From the NCBI RefSeq assembly GCF_016908195.1, contig NZ_JAFBDK010000004.1, forward strand, positions 124,001 to 188,000: a stretch of DNA of 64,000 nucleotides, in the 5' to 3' direction. Numbering within the stretch: position 1 is the first letter of the stretch; each line of letters opens with the position of its first letter. Positions 54,224 to 64,000 of this stretch are shown piece by piece. Below the pieces are notes generated by a model. It saw only the letters and a list, made by a program, of their open reading frames with translations, did no database searches and had not been told where the DNA came from. This stretch comes from Jeotgalibacillus terrae. GTDB taxonomy: Bacteria; Bacillota; Bacilli; Bacillales; Jeotgalibacillaceae. Made by a program: the position numbers and the translations under genes.

Positions 54224-55000
54224 ATGACAGTATATCAGCATTTCCGGGAAGAAGAAAAAGGGTTTATCGATCAGGTGCTGGACTGGAAGCAGGATGTTGA
54301 GTTTAAATATGCGCCCAGGCTGACTCACTTTCTTGATCCGAGGCAGCAATTCATTATACAGTCAATTATAGGGTCAGCAGGTGAAATAAAAGCTTCATTT
54401 GATGGCGGGACTGATGAGAGTGAACGGAAAAGAGCGTTCATCTATCCGGAGTATTTAACTCCCTCAGAAGAAGACTTTGAACTGTCTCTGCTAGATGTCG
54501 GCTTCCCCTCAAAATTTGTACAGCTCACACATGGAGATATACTAGGGTCACTCATGGGGCTTGGTATTAAACGGGAGGCGCTTGGAGACATTCTTGCTGC
54601 GAAAGACAGTATTCAAATCATTACATCAAAAGATATGAAGGATTTTCTTATGATGAATTTTATACAGGCAGGAAAAGCTAAAGTGAATGTAACGGAAGAA
54701 AGATGGGAAAATATCATTCAGCCGGAAAACAGGTGGAGTGAAAAAAATGTACTTGTATCCTCTATGCGTCTTGATACAGTGATTGCCAGTTCCTTAAATC
54801 TTTCACGTCAAAAAGCCCAGCTGCTGATCCAGGGAGGAAGGGTGAAAGTGAACTTCAGACAGGAAGAGAAAACTTCTTTCGAATTAGACCAGGGTGATAT
54901 GATCTCGGTCAGGGGACATGGGAGAATGAGGGTCGGTGAGAGAAGCGGGCTGACAAAAAAAGAAAAAATCAGACTCAATTTTTATTTCCTGCAATCATAA
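54224..55000 (+). CDS. ylmH: S4-domain RNA-binding protein YlmH
   Basis: 258 residues (B. subtilis 257). An N-terminal YlmH domain (RLTHFLDPRQQFIIQSI) leads to a C-terminal S4 domain (about 180-250, RLDTVIASSLNLSRQKAQLLIQ). YlmH binds the ribosome and has been tied to rescue of stalled 50S-peptidyl-tRNA complexes. AAGGGT lies 9 nt before ATG 54224; earlier starts in the frame overlap the terminator of ylmG. Confidence 0.93.
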   Translation: MTVYQHFREEEKGFIDQVLDWKQDVEFKYAPRLTHFLDPRQQFIIQSIIGSAGEIKASFDGGTDESERKRAFIYPEYLTPSEEDFELSLLDVGFPSKFVQLTHGDILGSLMGLGIKREALGDILAAKDSIQIITSKDMKDFLMMNFIQAGKAKVNVTEERWENIIQPENRWSEKNVLVSSMRLDTVIASSLNLSRQKAQLLIQGGRVKVNFRQEEKTSFELDQGDMISVRGHGRMRVGERSGLTKKEKIRLNFYFLQS

Positions 55001-55086
55001 TGAAAGAATTAAAAGGATTTTCCCCAAAAAGGTCGAATCATCAGTATAATGGATAATAGAGACAAAAAGTTTTGGAGGTGCAGATG

Positions 55087-55596
55087 ATGCCGTTATCACC
55101 GCTTGATATACATAATAAAGATTTCAGCCGGGGGTTCAGAGGATATGATGAAGATGAAGTAAATGAATTCCTTGACCACGTGATGAGAGACTATGAACTT
55201 GTTCTGCGTGAGAAAAAGGAACTTGAAGAAAAACTGAATAACCATACAGAAAGACTGGGCCACTTCACAACAATTGAAGAAACGCTCAACAAATCAATTG
55301 TCGTCGCCCAGGAAGCCGCTGAAGAAGTAAAGCGCAGTGCAAATAAAGAAGCAAAACTGATTGTGAAAGAAGCAGAAAAAAATGCTGACAGAATAGTGAA
55401 TGAATCACTGACAAAAGCTCGAAAAATTGCCCTTGAGATTGAAGATCTTAAGAAGCAGTCAAAAGTCTTCCGTACACGATTCAGAATGCTTATTGAAGCA
55501 CAGCTCGACCTGATCAATAACGATGACTGGGACGAACTGATGGAATACGACCTCGATACAGAAGAACTGAAAAGTCTAGAGCCTGATCATGATTAA
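55087..55596 (+). CDS. divIVA: Cell division and polarity protein DivIVA
   Basis: 169 residues. MPLSPLDIHNKDFSRGFRGY is the membrane-binding N-terminal domain with its curvature-sensing Phe-Arg region; coiled coils fill about 35-155. It recognises negatively curved membrane at septa and poles and recruits MinJ and RacA in B. subtilis. GGAGGTG is 6 nt before ATG 55087; the frame begins earlier at TTG 55072. A TATAAT at 55045-55050 may be its -10. Confidence 0.97.
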   Translation: MPLSPLDIHNKDFSRGFRGYDEDEVNEFLDHVMRDYELVLREKKELEEKLNNHTERLGHFTTIEETLNKSIVVAQEAAEEVKRSANKEAKLIVKEAEKNADRIVNESLTKARKIALEIEDLKKQSKVFRTRFRMLIEAQLDLINNDDWDELMEYDLDTEELKSLEPDHD

Positions 55597-55602
55597 GAAA
55601 TA

Positions 55603-55631
55603 TTGACGTTTAAGCTTTATGTTACTATAAT
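55603..55631 (+). promoter_or_regulatory. Sigma-A promoter of ileS
   Basis: TTGACG (55603-55608), 17-bp spacer, TATAAT (55626-55631), directly before the T-box leader. Confidence 0.88.
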
Positions 55632-55643
55632 TAAACTGTTAAA

Positions 55644-55924
55644 ATGAAATGTCTTTTCAATGCACTTATATGATTCATCAACTTTGAAGGGAATAGTATG
55701 ATGTGATGATCCGTCTGCAGCGAACCGGGGATGGTGCCAGCCCGGTACGGATTCACATAAGAAAATCATCCCTGAGTTTTCAGACTGAAGCCGAGTAAGT
55801 CTGAACGTGTAACAGCGTTAACCGTTACTTAAGTGGAAAAAGTATGATTTTTTTCTATAAGGGTGGTACCGCGTGAAGCACAGGCTCTCTCGTCCCTTTA
55901 CCAGGGATGGGGGAGTTTTTTTAT
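55644..55924 (+). ncRNA. Isoleucine T-box riboswitch of ileS
   Basis: The T-box sequence AAGGGTGGTACCGCG at 55859-55873 pairs with the tRNA acceptor end. In stem I, GAACCGGGGATGGTGCCAG and GTACGG precede the specifier loop, where the codon ATC (55765-55767, in AAAATCATC) selects tRNA-Ile. The terminator is CTCTCTCGTCCCT / AGGGATGGGGGAG plus seven T (55885-55924). Uncharged tRNA-Ile would prevent termination and turn ileS on. Confidence 0.95.
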
Positions 55925-55959
55925 TGTATTAAGTATGAGTGAAAACAGGAGGAGAAAAA

Positions 55960-58734
55960 ATGGAATACAAAAATACATTACTAATGCCAAAAACTGCGTT
56001 TCCTATGCGTGGAAACCTGCCAAACCGTGAACCGGACATGCAGGAAAAATGGGCAGAAATGGACATCTATAAAAAAGTTCAGGAGAGAACATCAGGTCGT
56101 CCGCTATTCGTCCTGCATGATGGTCCTCCATATGCTAACGGTGACCTTCACATGGGTCATGCACTGAATAAAGTATTAAAAGATTTCATCGTGCGCTACA
56201 AATCAATGAGCGGATATCAGGCCCCTTATGTACCAGGCTGGGATACACACGGTCTGCCGATTGAGCAGGCACTGACAAATAAAGGTGTGAAGCGTAAGGA
56301 AATGACTGTAGCGGAATTCCGTGAAAAGTGTGCAGAATACGCATTGCAGCAGATCGATAACCAGCGCACTCAGTTTAAGCGTATCGGTGTTCGTGGCGAT
56401 TGGGATAACCCGTATATCACACTGAACCCTGAATATGAGGCAGAACAAATCCGCGTATTCGGTGAGATGGCGAAAAAAGGCTATATCTATAAAGGGAAAA
56501 AGCCTGTCTACTGGTCACCTTCAAGTGAGTCTGCACTTGCAGAAGCAGAGATTGAATATCAGGATAAGCGCTCTCCTTCAATTTATGTATCATTCGATGT
56601 AAAAGATGGTAAAGGCAAACTGGATGAAGACACTGCTTTCATTATCTGGACAACAACGCCTTGGACAATTCCTGCTAACCTTGCAATCGCGCTTCACCCG
56701 GATCTTGAGTATGTAGTGGTTGATACCGGCAGCAAAAAGTTTGTCGTTGCAAAAGAACTGCTTGAAAAAGTTCAGGAAACAATGGAGTGGGAGAAGGCTG
56801 AAGTAACTGATACATTTAAAGGTTCTGACCTTGAGCATGTAACTGCACAGCACCCTCTTTATGACCGTGAATCACTTGTGGTACTAGGTGAACATGTAAC
56901 AACTGATGCTGGTACAGGGTGTGTTCACACTGCACCGGGACATGGTGAAGACGACTTTATCACAGGTAAAGAATATGGGCTTGATGTACTTTGTCCTGTT
57001 GATGACCGCGGCGTATTTACAGCTGAAGCACCAGGGTTTGAAGGACTATTTTATGATACTGCGAATAAGCCGATCACTGAAAAGCTTGAAGAAGCAGGAG
57101 CCCTGTTAAAGCTTGAATTCTTTACTCACAGCTACCCGCATGACTGGAGAACGAAAAAGCCGATTATTTTCCGTGCAACTGCACAATGGTTTGCTTCTAT
57201 TGATAAATTCAGAGATGAATTAATGCAGGCAGTAAAAGATACAAAGTGGATCCCAGGCTGGGGTGAAACTAGACTTTTCAACATGGTCCGTGACCGTGGT
57301 GACTGGTGTATCTCAAGACAGCGTGCATGGGGTGTGCCAATTCCGGTATTCTATGCTGAAAATGGCGATGCAATCATTACGGAAGAAACAATCGAACATG
57401 TTTCTAATCTGTTTGCAGAACATGGCTCTAATATCTGGTTTGAGCGTGATGCAAAAGATCTTCTTCCTGAAGGGTTTACACATGTTGGCAGTCCTAATGG
57501 CCGCTTTACAAAAGAACAGGATATTATGGATGTCTGGTTTGACAGCGGTTCATCACACCAGTCAGTATTGACAGTCCGTGATGATCTGCAGCGTCCTGCA
57601 GACCTTTATCTTGAAGGAAGTGACCAGTACAGAGGCTGGTTCAACTCGTCACTGACAACTGGTGTTGCTGTGACAGGTAAAGCACCTTATAAAGGTGTGC
57701 TAAGCCACGGGTTCGCTCTGGATGGTAATGGACGTAAGATGAGTAAATCACTCGGTAATGTTGTTCTGCCTTCAAAAGTTATGAATCAGCTTGGTGCTGA
57801 TATTCTGCGTCTGTGGGTAGCGTCAGTTGACTATCAGGCGGATGTACGTGTATCTGATCCAATTTTAAAGCAGGTTGCTGAAGTATATCGTAAAATGCGT
57901 AATACACTGCGCTTCCTGTTAGCGAACCTTGCTGATTTTGATCCTGCAAAAGATGCGGTATCATTTGAGGATTTAAGAGAAGTTGATCAATTCATGATGG
58001 TTCGTCTGAATCAGGTAGTAAAATCAGTTACATCATCGTATGAAAATTATGAGTTTGCTTCAATCTACCATACGGTTAATAATTTCTGTACGACAGATCT
58101 AAGCTCATTCTACCTTGATTTTGCAAAAGATATTTTATATATCGAAGCAGCAAATCATCCTGACCGCCGTGCGATGCAGACTGTGATGTATGAATCACTT
58201 GTGTCACTTGTTAAGCTGCTGTCACCAATTCTTTCTCATACTGCAGATGAAGTATGGTCATTCATTCCTGGTGTAACAGAAGAAAGCGTTCAGCTGACTG
58301 ATATGCCGGAAGCAGCAACGTATGAAAATGAAAAGGCACTGCTTGATAAGTGGAATGCCTTTCTTGATGTGAGAGATGACGTGCTTAAGGCGCTTGAGGA
58401 AGCAAGAAGCAGTAAGCTGATCGGTAAGTCACTGGCCGCTAAAGTGACGCTGTATGCTGATGAAAAGACGTATGAACTTTTATCTTCAGTAAATGAAGAT
58501 CTGAAGCAGCTGTTTATTGTGTCTGACTTTGAGCTTTCAAATTCAGAGGGTGCACCTGAGCAGGCAATTCAGTTTGAAGGCCATAAAGTGGCAGTTGAAA
58601 AAGCTGAAGGTGAAACGTGTGAAAGATGCTGGACAGTGACTACTGACGTTGGCAATGACAGCGATCACCCGACACTTTGTACAAGATGTGCATCTGTCGT
58701 AAAAGAGCATTATGCGGATGTAACTGCAGAATAA
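55960..58734 (+). CDS. ileS: Isoleucyl-tRNA synthetase
   Basis: 924 residues (B. subtilis 921). [11 protein letters not shown] is the HIGH motif, [10 protein letters not shown] the KMSKS loop, the CP1 editing domain lies between ([20 protein letters not shown]), and a C-terminal zinc finger has CERCW and CTRCA. This is the eubacterial type 1 enzyme, normally sensitive to mupirocin. GGAGGAG precedes ATG 55960. It is under T-box control and ends at a terminator. Confidence 0.98.
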   Translation: MEYKNTLLMPKTAFPMRGNLPNREPDMQEKWAEMDIYKKVQERTSGRPLFVLHDGPPYANGDLHMGHALNKVLKDFIVRYKSMSGYQAPYVPGWDTHGLPIEQALTNKGVKRKEMTVAEFREKCAEYALQQIDNQRTQFKRIGVRGDWDNPYITLNPEYEAEQIRVFGEMAKKGYIYKGKKPVYWSPSSESALAEAEIEYQDKRSPSIYVSFDVKDGKGKLDEDTAFIIWTTTPWTIPANLAIALHPDLEYVVVDTGSKKFVVAKELLEKVQETMEWEKAEVTDTFKGSDLEHVTAQHPLYDRESLVVLGEHVTTDAGTGCVHTAPGHGEDDFITGKEYGLDVLCPVDDRGVFTAEAPGFEGLFYDTANKPITEKLEEAGALLKLEFFTHSYPHDWRTKKPIIFRATAQWFASIDKFRDELMQAVKDTKWIPGWGETRLFNMVRDRGDWCISRQRAWGVPIPVFYAENGDAIITEETIEHVSNLFAEHGSNIWFERDAKDLLPEGFTHVGSPNGRFTKEQDIMDVWFDSGSSHQSVLTVRDDLQRPADLYLEGSDQYRGWFNSSLTTGVAVTGKAPYKGVLSHGFALDGNGRKMSKSLGNVVLPSKVMNQLGADILRLWVASVDYQADVRVSDPILKQVAEVYRKMRNTLRFLLANLADFDPAKDAVSFEDLREVDQFMMVRLNQVVKSVTSSYENYEFASIYHTVNNFCTTDLSSFYLDFAKDILYIEAANHPDRRAMQTVMYESLVSLVKLLSPILSHTADEVWSFIPGVTEESVQLTDMPEAATYENEKALLDKWNAFLDVRDDVLKALEEARSSKLIGKSLAAKVTLYADEKTYELLSSVNEDLKQLFIVSDFELSNSEGAPEQAIQFEGHKVAVEKAEGETCERCWTVTTDVGNDSDHPTLCTRCASVVKEHYADVTAE

Positions 58735-58744
58735 TACCACTTAG

Positions 58745-58771
58745 GCTGCCGGCTATATTGCCGGCAGCTTT
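58745..58771 (+). terminator. Terminator after ileS
   Basis: Stem GCTGCCGGC / GCCGGCAGC (58745-58753 and 58760-58768) then TTTACT. Confidence 0.82.
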
Positions 58772-58790
58772 ACTAATTAGAGAGTGCATA

Positions 58791-58930
58791 GATTTTGGCT
58801 CATTCCAAGCCTGCAAGCAGGCTTGGCTTTTCAAGCTCTGCTTGAAAAGGACAGAATAAGAAAAGAAGGCAGGAATTCAAGCTAACTTGATTCCTGCCTT
58901 CTTTTCTTATTCTGTAAATGAGTCAAAATC
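58791..58930. repeat. 140-bp multi-hairpin palindromic block between ileS and lspA
   Basis: Outer arms 58791-58804 and 58917-58930 are inverted (one mismatch). Inside are three hairpins: 58805-58826 (10-bp stem), 58827-58849 (10-bp stem), and 58851-58915 with a perfect 26-bp stem (58851-58876 / 58890-58915). Almost every base is paired in a cloverleaf-like fold. It replaces the B. subtilis gene ylyA at this place. No open frame is credible. Confidence 0.85.
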
Positions 58931-59048
58931 GGACGTGGTCCTGTTAAAAACCAAACTATTTACGAAACATCTTCTGTAATCATGTCTAAGTCTTTGAATT
59001 ATGCTACAATACTTTAAGGGTTTGCAACGAGATAACGGAGGTAGACAA

Positions 59049-59537
59049 GTGATCTATTATTTGCTGGCTTTATTTATTATCGCAGTGGACCAGCTGACTA
59101 AATGGCTGGTTGTCCGGAATATGGAAGTAGGGGAATCGATCAATATAATTGACGGTGTCTTCTACCTGACCTCGCATCGTAATACAGGTGCGGCATGGGG
59201 AATGCTTGAAGGACAGATGTGGCTATTTTATATCGTCACACTGATCGTAATTGCAGGAATTCTTTATTACTATCACAAACATGCTAAAGGAAATAAATTG
59301 TTCAGTGCAAGTCTGATGGTTCTGTTTGGTGGAGCGGTAGGGAACTTTATTGACCGCATCTTCAGGCAGGAAGTAGTGGACTTTGTTCAGCTGACATTCT
59401 TCAATTTTATTTTTAATATTGCAGATGCAGCACTGACAATCGGTGTAATCATGCTGTTTATTCAGATGATTTTAGAAGAAGTGCAGGAAAAGAGGAAGAA
59501 AAATGGAAAACATTCAACACTTAATACAGGAGAATGA
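59049..59537 (+). CDS. lspA: Prolipoprotein signal peptidase
   Basis: 162 residues with four helices. [23 protein letters not shown] and [11 protein letters not shown] carry the two catalytic aspartates and conserved loops. It cleaves lipoprotein signal peptides at the lipid-modified Cys, needed for example for CtaC here. ACGGAGG precedes GTG 59049; the frame is open from 59001. It overlaps rluD by 35 nt. Confidence 0.96.
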   Translation: MIYYLLALFIIAVDQLTKWLVVRNMEVGESINIIDGVFYLTSHRNTGAAWGMLEGQMWLFYIVTLIVIAGILYYYHKHAKGNKLFSASLMVLFGGAVGNFIDRIFRQEVVDFVQLTFFNFIFNIADAALTIGVIMLFIQMILEEVQEKRKKNGKHSTLNTGE

Positions 59538-60435
59538 AAAAGGTAAGCGCATAGATGCAGTGCTGGCGGGACTTGAATATAACTGGTCAAGAACGCAGGT
59601 GCAGCAATGGATCAAAGAAGGTAACATAACTGTAAACGGTGCTAAAACGAAGCCGAATTATAAAGCTGTACCGGGAGATGAGGTACAGGTTGAAATTCCG
59701 GACCCTGAACCGCTTGATGTGGAAGCAGAAGAAATGAACCTGGATGTTTATTATGAAGATGCTGATGTCATCGTCGTTAATAAACCAAAAGGAATGGTCG
59801 TACACCCGGCACCAGGTCACCTTTCAGGTACCCTGGTAAACGGTCTGATGGCTCACTGTAAAGACCTTTCAGGCATTAACGGTGTCCTGCGTCCAGGTAT
59901 CGTACACAGAATTGATAAAGATACATCAGGCTTATTAATGGTCGCTAAAAATGATATCGCACATGAAAAGCTTGTACAGCAGTTAGTTGATAAGACGGTA
60001 ACGAGAAAATATACGGCTGTTGTACATGGTGTGCTCGATAACATTGCCGGTACCATTCATGCGCCAATCGGACGGGATAAAAAAAACCGCCAGAGTATGA
60101 CTGTGGTTGATGGCGGGAAGCTTGCCATCACACATTTTAACGTATTAGAGAAATTTAAGGATTTCACACTTGTTGAGTGTATCCTTGAGACGGGACGCAC
60201 TCATCAGATCCGCGTTCATATGAAGCATATCGGTCATCCGCTTGCAGGAGATCCGAAATATGGACCCCGTAAAACGCCTGACTTAAATGGACAGGCACTG
60301 CACGCAGGAGTTCTTGGATTTGTACATCCGAGTACTGAAGAATATATAGAATTCACTGCACCTGCTCCGGCAAGCTTTGATGAGTTTGTCGAAAAACTAC
60401 GGAATGACGTTGACAATCCGGTTAAGAAAGATTAG
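59503..60435 (+). CDS. ylyB: RluA-family 23S rRNA pseudouridine synthase (YlyB)
   Basis: 310 residues: an N-terminal S4 domain (about 10-70, [17 protein letters not shown]), then the RluA catalytic domain with [16 protein letters not shown] (the catalytic Asp) and [19 protein letters not shown]. It modifies uridine in large-subunit rRNA; RluD-like by sequence. GAGGAAGAAAA precedes ATG 59503 inside lspA, so translation is coupled. Confidence 0.94.
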   Translation: MENIQHLIQENEKGKRIDAVLAGLEYNWSRTQVQQWIKEGNITVNGAKTKPNYKAVPGDEVQVEIPDPEPLDVEAEEMNLDVYYEDADVIVVNKPKGMVVHPAPGHLSGTLVNGLMAHCKDLSGINGVLRPGIVHRIDKDTSGLLMVAKNDIAHEKLVQQLVDKTVTRKYTAVVHGVLDNIAGTIHAPIGRDKKNRQSMTVVDGGKLAITHFNVLEKFKDFTLVECILETGRTHQIRVHMKHIGHPLAGDPKYGPRKTPDLNGQALHAGVLGFVHPSTEEYIEFTAPAPASFDEFVEKLRNDVDNPVKKD

Positions 60436-60462
60436 AATGAGAACAACTTCATAACTGAAACC

Positions 60463-60556
60463 TTTAATCCGGTCCAGAGAGACAGGGAAGGCTTAGCGAA
60501 TATTACAGCATATTTCTGCCCTTCCGACTGCTCATAAGCCGGGAGGGTTTTTTTAT
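60463..60556 (+). promoter_or_regulatory. PyrR attenuator 1 (before pyrR)
   Basis: The PyrR-binding loop GTCCAGAGAGAC lies at 60472-60483. The terminator hairpin CCCTTCCG / CGGGAGGG is followed by nine T (to 60553). PyrR with UMP favours the terminator. Confidence 0.88.
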
Positions 60557-60558
60557 AA

Positions 60559-61128
<570 letters not shown>

Positions 61129-61133
61129 ACATC

Positions 61134-61232
61134 CTTTAATGCAGTCCGGAGAGGCTGGCGAAGGAGACTACAGGAGATCAGACGATCTTCTGGCGCCTCT
61201 TTGCCATGCGCTTGGCAAAGAGGCGTTTTTTA
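61134..61232 (+). promoter_or_regulatory. PyrR attenuator 2 (pyrR-pyrP)
   Basis: PyrR loop AGTCCGGAGAGGCTGG at 61143-61158; terminator CGCCTCTTTGCCA / TGGCAAAGAGGCG with a T run, ending at 61232. Confidence 0.93.
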
Positions 61233-61247
61233 TTAGGAGGAATTTCA

Positions 61248-62570
61248 ATGACAAATACACAAACTGCTAAACCGATTTTAGATGTGGAAGAAAGACCAAA
61301 ATTAAACCAATGGCTTACACTCAGCCTCCAGCACTTATTCGCTATGTTTGGCGCAACGGTTCTCGTACCGATGCTTGTCGGTTTAAGTCCCGGCACTGCA
61401 CTGCTTTCAAGCGGACTTGGCACAATTGCCTATCTGATTATCACTAAAGGACAGATACCTGCTTATCTCGGTTCGTCTTTTGCATTCATTGCCCCAATAA
61501 TCACAGCCACTGAACTCGGAGGCCCTCAGGCAGCAATGCTTGGCGCATTTTTTGCAGGGCTTGCATATGGTGCAGTAGCCATGCTGATCTATAAGTTCGG
61601 TGTAAACTGGCTGATGAGAATTCTGCCTCCGGTTGTAGTCGGTCCGGTCATCATCGTGATTGGTCTGAGTCTTGCTGGGACTGCTGTTAATATGGCGATG
61701 TACGAAAATCCGCTTGCAGCTCCTGCTGACTTTATTTATAGCGGAACACATATCACAGTAGCGCTGATCACTCTTGCCATTACAGTCATTGCATCAATTT
61801 ATTTCAAGAAATTCTTTGGACTGATACCGGTTCTTGTCGGGATTACAGGGGGTTACATTGCCGCATTTTTTGCAGGGCTTGTGAACTTCCAGCCTGTGCT
61901 GGATGCACCATGGTTTGCTGTACCTGATCTGTATATGCCATTTGTGAATTACACACCTGAGTTCTCATGGACAGCCATTGCGATCATGGTGCCAGTCGCA
62001 ATTGTGACATTATCAGAGCACACTGGTCATCAGATGGTTGTCAGTAAAGTAGTCGGAAGAAACTTTCTGGAAAAGCCGGGGCTTCACCGTTCATTACTCG
62101 GCGATGGTGTTGCGACAATGATCGCTTCCATGATTGGCGGACCTCCGAACACAACGTACGGTGAGAATATTGGTGTTCTGGCAATCACAAGAATTTTCAG
62201 TGTGTTTGTAATAGGAGGCGCAGCAGTTCTCGCGATTCTCTTTGGATTTGTAGGAAAAATATCCGCACTGATCAGCTCGATTCCAACGCCTGTTATGGGT
62301 GGTGTGTCGATCCTGCTCTTTGGCATTATTGCTTCGAGCGGACTCAGAATGCTGATTGAAGCAAAAGTAGATTTCGCTTATAAAAGAAACCTGATCATTG
62401 CATCTGTCATTATGATTATCGGAGTAGGCGGGGCATATGTTCAGTTCAGCGAAACATTCGTTCTGCCGGGAATGGCGCTCGCAGCGATTATAGGAATCGC
62501 ACTGAACCTGATTTTACCAGGCCGCAAGAAAGAAGAAGAAACGCTTTTTAATGAAAATAAAGCCGCATAA
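61248..62570 (+). CDS. pyrP: Uracil permease
   Basis: 440 residues, NCS2 family, about 12-14 helices. QHLFAMFGATVLVP, SSFAFIAP and SEHTGHQMVVSKVVGRNF are conserved uracil transporter stretches. It imports uracil, salvaged by UPRT activity. AGGAGG gives ATG 61248; the frame start at 61206 is inside the attenuator. Confidence 0.96.
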   Translation: MTNTQTAKPILDVEERPKLNQWLTLSLQHLFAMFGATVLVPMLVGLSPGTALLSSGLGTIAYLIITKGQIPAYLGSSFAFIAPIITATELGGPQAAMLGAFFAGLAYGAVAMLIYKFGVNWLMRILPPVVVGPVIIVIGLSLAGTAVNMAMYENPLAAPADFIYSGTHITVALITLAITVIASIYFKKFFGLIPVLVGITGGYIAAFFAGLVNFQPVLDAPWFAVPDLYMPFVNYTPEFSWTAIAIMVPVAIVTLSEHTGHQMVVSKVVGRNFLEKPGLHRSLLGDGVATMIASMIGGPPNTTYGENIGVLAITRIFSVFVIGGAAVLAILFGFVGKISALISSIPTPVMGGVSILLFGIIASSGLRMLIEAKVDFAYKRNLIIASVIMIIGVGGAYVQFSETFVLPGMALAAIIGIALNLILPGRKKEEETLFNENKAA

Positions 62571-62573
62571 CAA

Positions 62574-62674
62574 TCCTTTTAAATGAAGTCCAGAGAGGCT
62601 TTCAAAAGGGTTTCTGACAGGATCAGTCTGTCTAAAACCGCTTTTTGAGCCTGCTCTCAAAAAGCGGTTTTTTT
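62574..62674 (+). promoter_or_regulatory. PyrR attenuator 3 (pyrP-pyrB)
   Basis: PyrR loop AGTCCAGAGAGGCTTT at 62587-62602; terminator AAACCGCTTTTTGAG / CTCAAAAAGCGGTTT with T run ending at 62674. Confidence 0.93.
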
Positions 62675-62708
62675 ATATGATTAAGACAACTCACAGGGAG
62701 GTTCACAC

Positions 62709-63614
62709 ATGCATTTTCTCACACTTGACGAACTGACAGTTGAAGACATTTATAAGGTGCTTCATCAGGCTGAGACGCTTCAGACCCATCAGCCTCCTCC
62801 AAAGCCTGACCTGTATGCAGCCAATCTGTTTTTTGAAAACAGTACAAGAACGAAATGCAGTTTTGAAATGGCACAGAGAAAGCTCGGAATGAATGTTCTT
62901 TCCTTTGATGCCGGAACCGCTTCAATCAGTAAAGGCGAATCGCTTTATGACACAGTAAAAACGCTTGAAGCAATCGGTGTGGATGTTGTTGTAATCAGAC
63001 ATAGTGAAGAGAGGTACTTTGATGCACTGAAAGATAAAGTTTCCCTTTCAATCATTAATGGCGGTGACGGAATGGGACATCACCCATCACAATGTATGCT
63101 TGATCTGCTGACGATCTACCAGGAGTTTGGCACTTTTAAAGGTCTGACAGTTACCATTGCAGGCGATATCAGGCACAGCAGAGTAGCGAGATCAAATACG
63201 TATGCGCTCCAGAGACTTGGTGCTGAGGTGAACTTTTCAGGACCTCCTGCGTGGCGTGATCCGGAAATGACGGATATTCCATTTGTAGAAATGGATCAGG
63301 CAGTAAAAGAAAGCGATGTGGTGATGCTGCTGAGAGTGCAGCATGAAAGGCACGCTTTTGGAGAAAACTTTACGAAGCAGGAATATCATCAACAGTTCGG
63401 ACTGACAGTGGACAGAGAAAGAAAAATGAAGAAAAACAGTATCATAATGCATCCTGCGCCGGTTAACCGCGGAGTTGAAATTGCAGATGAGCTGGTTGAG
63501 TGCGAACGGTCACGCATATTTAAACAGATGAAAAATGGTGTTGTGACACGTATGGCTATGCTTCAGTATGTACAGGCAAAAAGAGAGGAGACAAAACATG
63601 AGCTTATTAATTAA
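62709..63614 (+). CDS. pyrB: Aspartate carbamoyltransferase catalytic subunit
   Basis: 301 residues. [13 protein letters not shown] binds carbamoyl phosphate, [12 protein letters not shown] and [11 protein letters not shown] bind aspartate and product. It makes N-carbamoyl aspartate, the first committed pyrimidine step. GGGAGG precedes the ATG. No regulatory pyrI is present, as usual in Bacillus. It overlaps pyrC by 17 nt. Confidence 0.97.
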   Translation: MHFLTLDELTVEDIYKVLHQAETLQTHQPPPKPDLYAANLFFENSTRTKCSFEMAQRKLGMNVLSFDAGTASISKGESLYDTVKTLEAIGVDVVVIRHSEERYFDALKDKVSLSIINGGDGMGHHPSQCMLDLLTIYQEFGTFKGLTVTIAGDIRHSRVARSNTYALQRLGAEVNFSGPPAWRDPEMTDIPFVEMDQAVKESDVVMLLRVQHERHAFGENFTKQEYHQQFGLTVDRERKMKKNSIIMHPAPVNRGVEIADELVECERSRIFKQMKNGVVTRMAMLQYVQAKREETKHELIN

Positions 63615-64000
63615 AGGTGCAGATATATATGGTTTTGGTGCAGGGGATGTCAGAATCGCTGAGGGAACAATTCAGTCGATCGGTAACCTCGAAGCCTTAC
63701 ATAACGAGGAGATCATTGAAGCGGGCGGAAAAGTTCTTTCTCCCGGCTTTACAGATGTTCATATTCACTTAAGAGAACCTGGCGGAGAACATAAAGAAAC
63801 GATAAAAACAGGAACGCAGGCAGCAGCCCGGGGCGGATATACGCTTGTATGCGCAATGCCTAACACGCGACCTGTTCCGGATGATGTGGAGACACTTAAC
63901 GATATCCAGAACAAAATAAAGGAAGATGCAGTTATTCCTGTTCTGCCTTACGCTTCCATTACGCAAAATCTTGCAGGAAAAGAAATCAATGATCTTGAAA
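63598..64000 (+). CDS. pyrC: Dihydroorotase, N-terminal third (3' truncated by window)
   Basis: 134 residues seen of about 428. [15 protein letters not shown] holds the zinc-binding HxH and the substrate Arg; [16 protein letters not shown] follows. It closes carbamoyl aspartate to dihydroorotate. GAGAGGAG lies before ATG 63598, inside pyrB. The gene continues past the window end. Confidence 0.96.
   Translation, partial: MSLLIKGADIYGFGAGDVRIAEGTIQSIGNLEALHNEEIIEAGGKVLSPGFTDVHIHLREPGGEHKETIKTGTQAAARGGYTLVCAMPNTRPVPDDVETLNDIQNKIKEDAVIPVLPYASITQNLAGKEINDLE

Noticed and set aside
58677-58859. 60-codon frame across the ileS end and multi-hairpin block
   Set aside because: Starts inside ileS and ends in the palindromic block; chance frame.

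Overview
This 64 kb window is a chromosomal core segment of an endospore-forming, low-to-moderate GC Firmicute of the order Bacillales. The evidence is gene content and order: they follow the Bacillus subtilis pycA-cta-ylb-dcw-spoIIG-ylm-ileS-pyr segment almost gene for gene, and sporulation genes (ylbJ, ylbO/rsfA, spoVD, spoVE, spoIIGA, sigE, sigG, ylmC) are intact. The genus cannot be fixed from sequence alone; Bacillaceae or the Planococcaceae/Caryophanaceae side (Jeotgalibacillus-like) is my guess.

Layout. (1) 1-10.1 kb: 3' part of pyruvate carboxylase, then heme A/heme O synthesis (ctaA, ctaB), the caa3 cytochrome oxidase structural genes (ctaC-F), the assembly factor ctaG and a YozB-like membrane protein. 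(2) 10.2-25.1 kb: ylb region (ylbC, D, F, G, rsmD, coaD, ylbJ-N, rpmF), interrupted by genes not at this place in B. subtilis: an AI-2E-type permease, a YugN-like protein, a PaaI-type thioesterase, a glycerophosphodiesterase, a Cys-rich small protein and two unknown membrane/secreted proteins. (3) 25.2-33.8 kb: a crotonase-fold protein resembling ethylmalonyl-CoA decarboxylases, RsfA/YlbO, YlbP, a three-gene acyl-CoA carboxylase operon with a near-consensus CcpA (cre) site, a ketopantoate reductase, a DUF3397 protein and bacillithiol synthase BshC. (4) 34.0-48.9 kb: division and cell wall (dcw) cluster from mraZ to ftsZ, without murG, murB, ylxW, ylxX and sbp. (5) 49.0-51.5 kb: spoIIGA-sigE-sigG. 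(6) 51.6-58.7 kb: ylmC-H, divIVA and ileS behind an isoleucine T-box. (7) 59-64 kb: lspA, rluD, then pyrR-pyrP-pyrB-pyrC with three PyrR attenuators; pyrC runs off the end.

Regulation can be read in several places: a sigma-A spoIIG promoter with the unusual 22-bp spacer expected for Spo0A activation, a sigma-E type promoter before spoVD, a sigma-G/F type promoter before sigG plus an inverted repeat that only read-through sigG mRNA could form, 10-bp-phased MraZ boxes, the T-box, the PyrR attenuators and the cre site.

No phage, IS transposase, CRISPR array, tRNA or rRNA was found. The least explained DNA is a family of modular, structured intergenic repeats (short forms at 10.2 and 46.3 kb, a long form at 26.0 kb, a related core at 22.7 kb), a 27-bp inverted repeat at 26.2 kb and a 140-bp multi-hairpin block between ileS and lspA. 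These are the best candidates for something undescribed.
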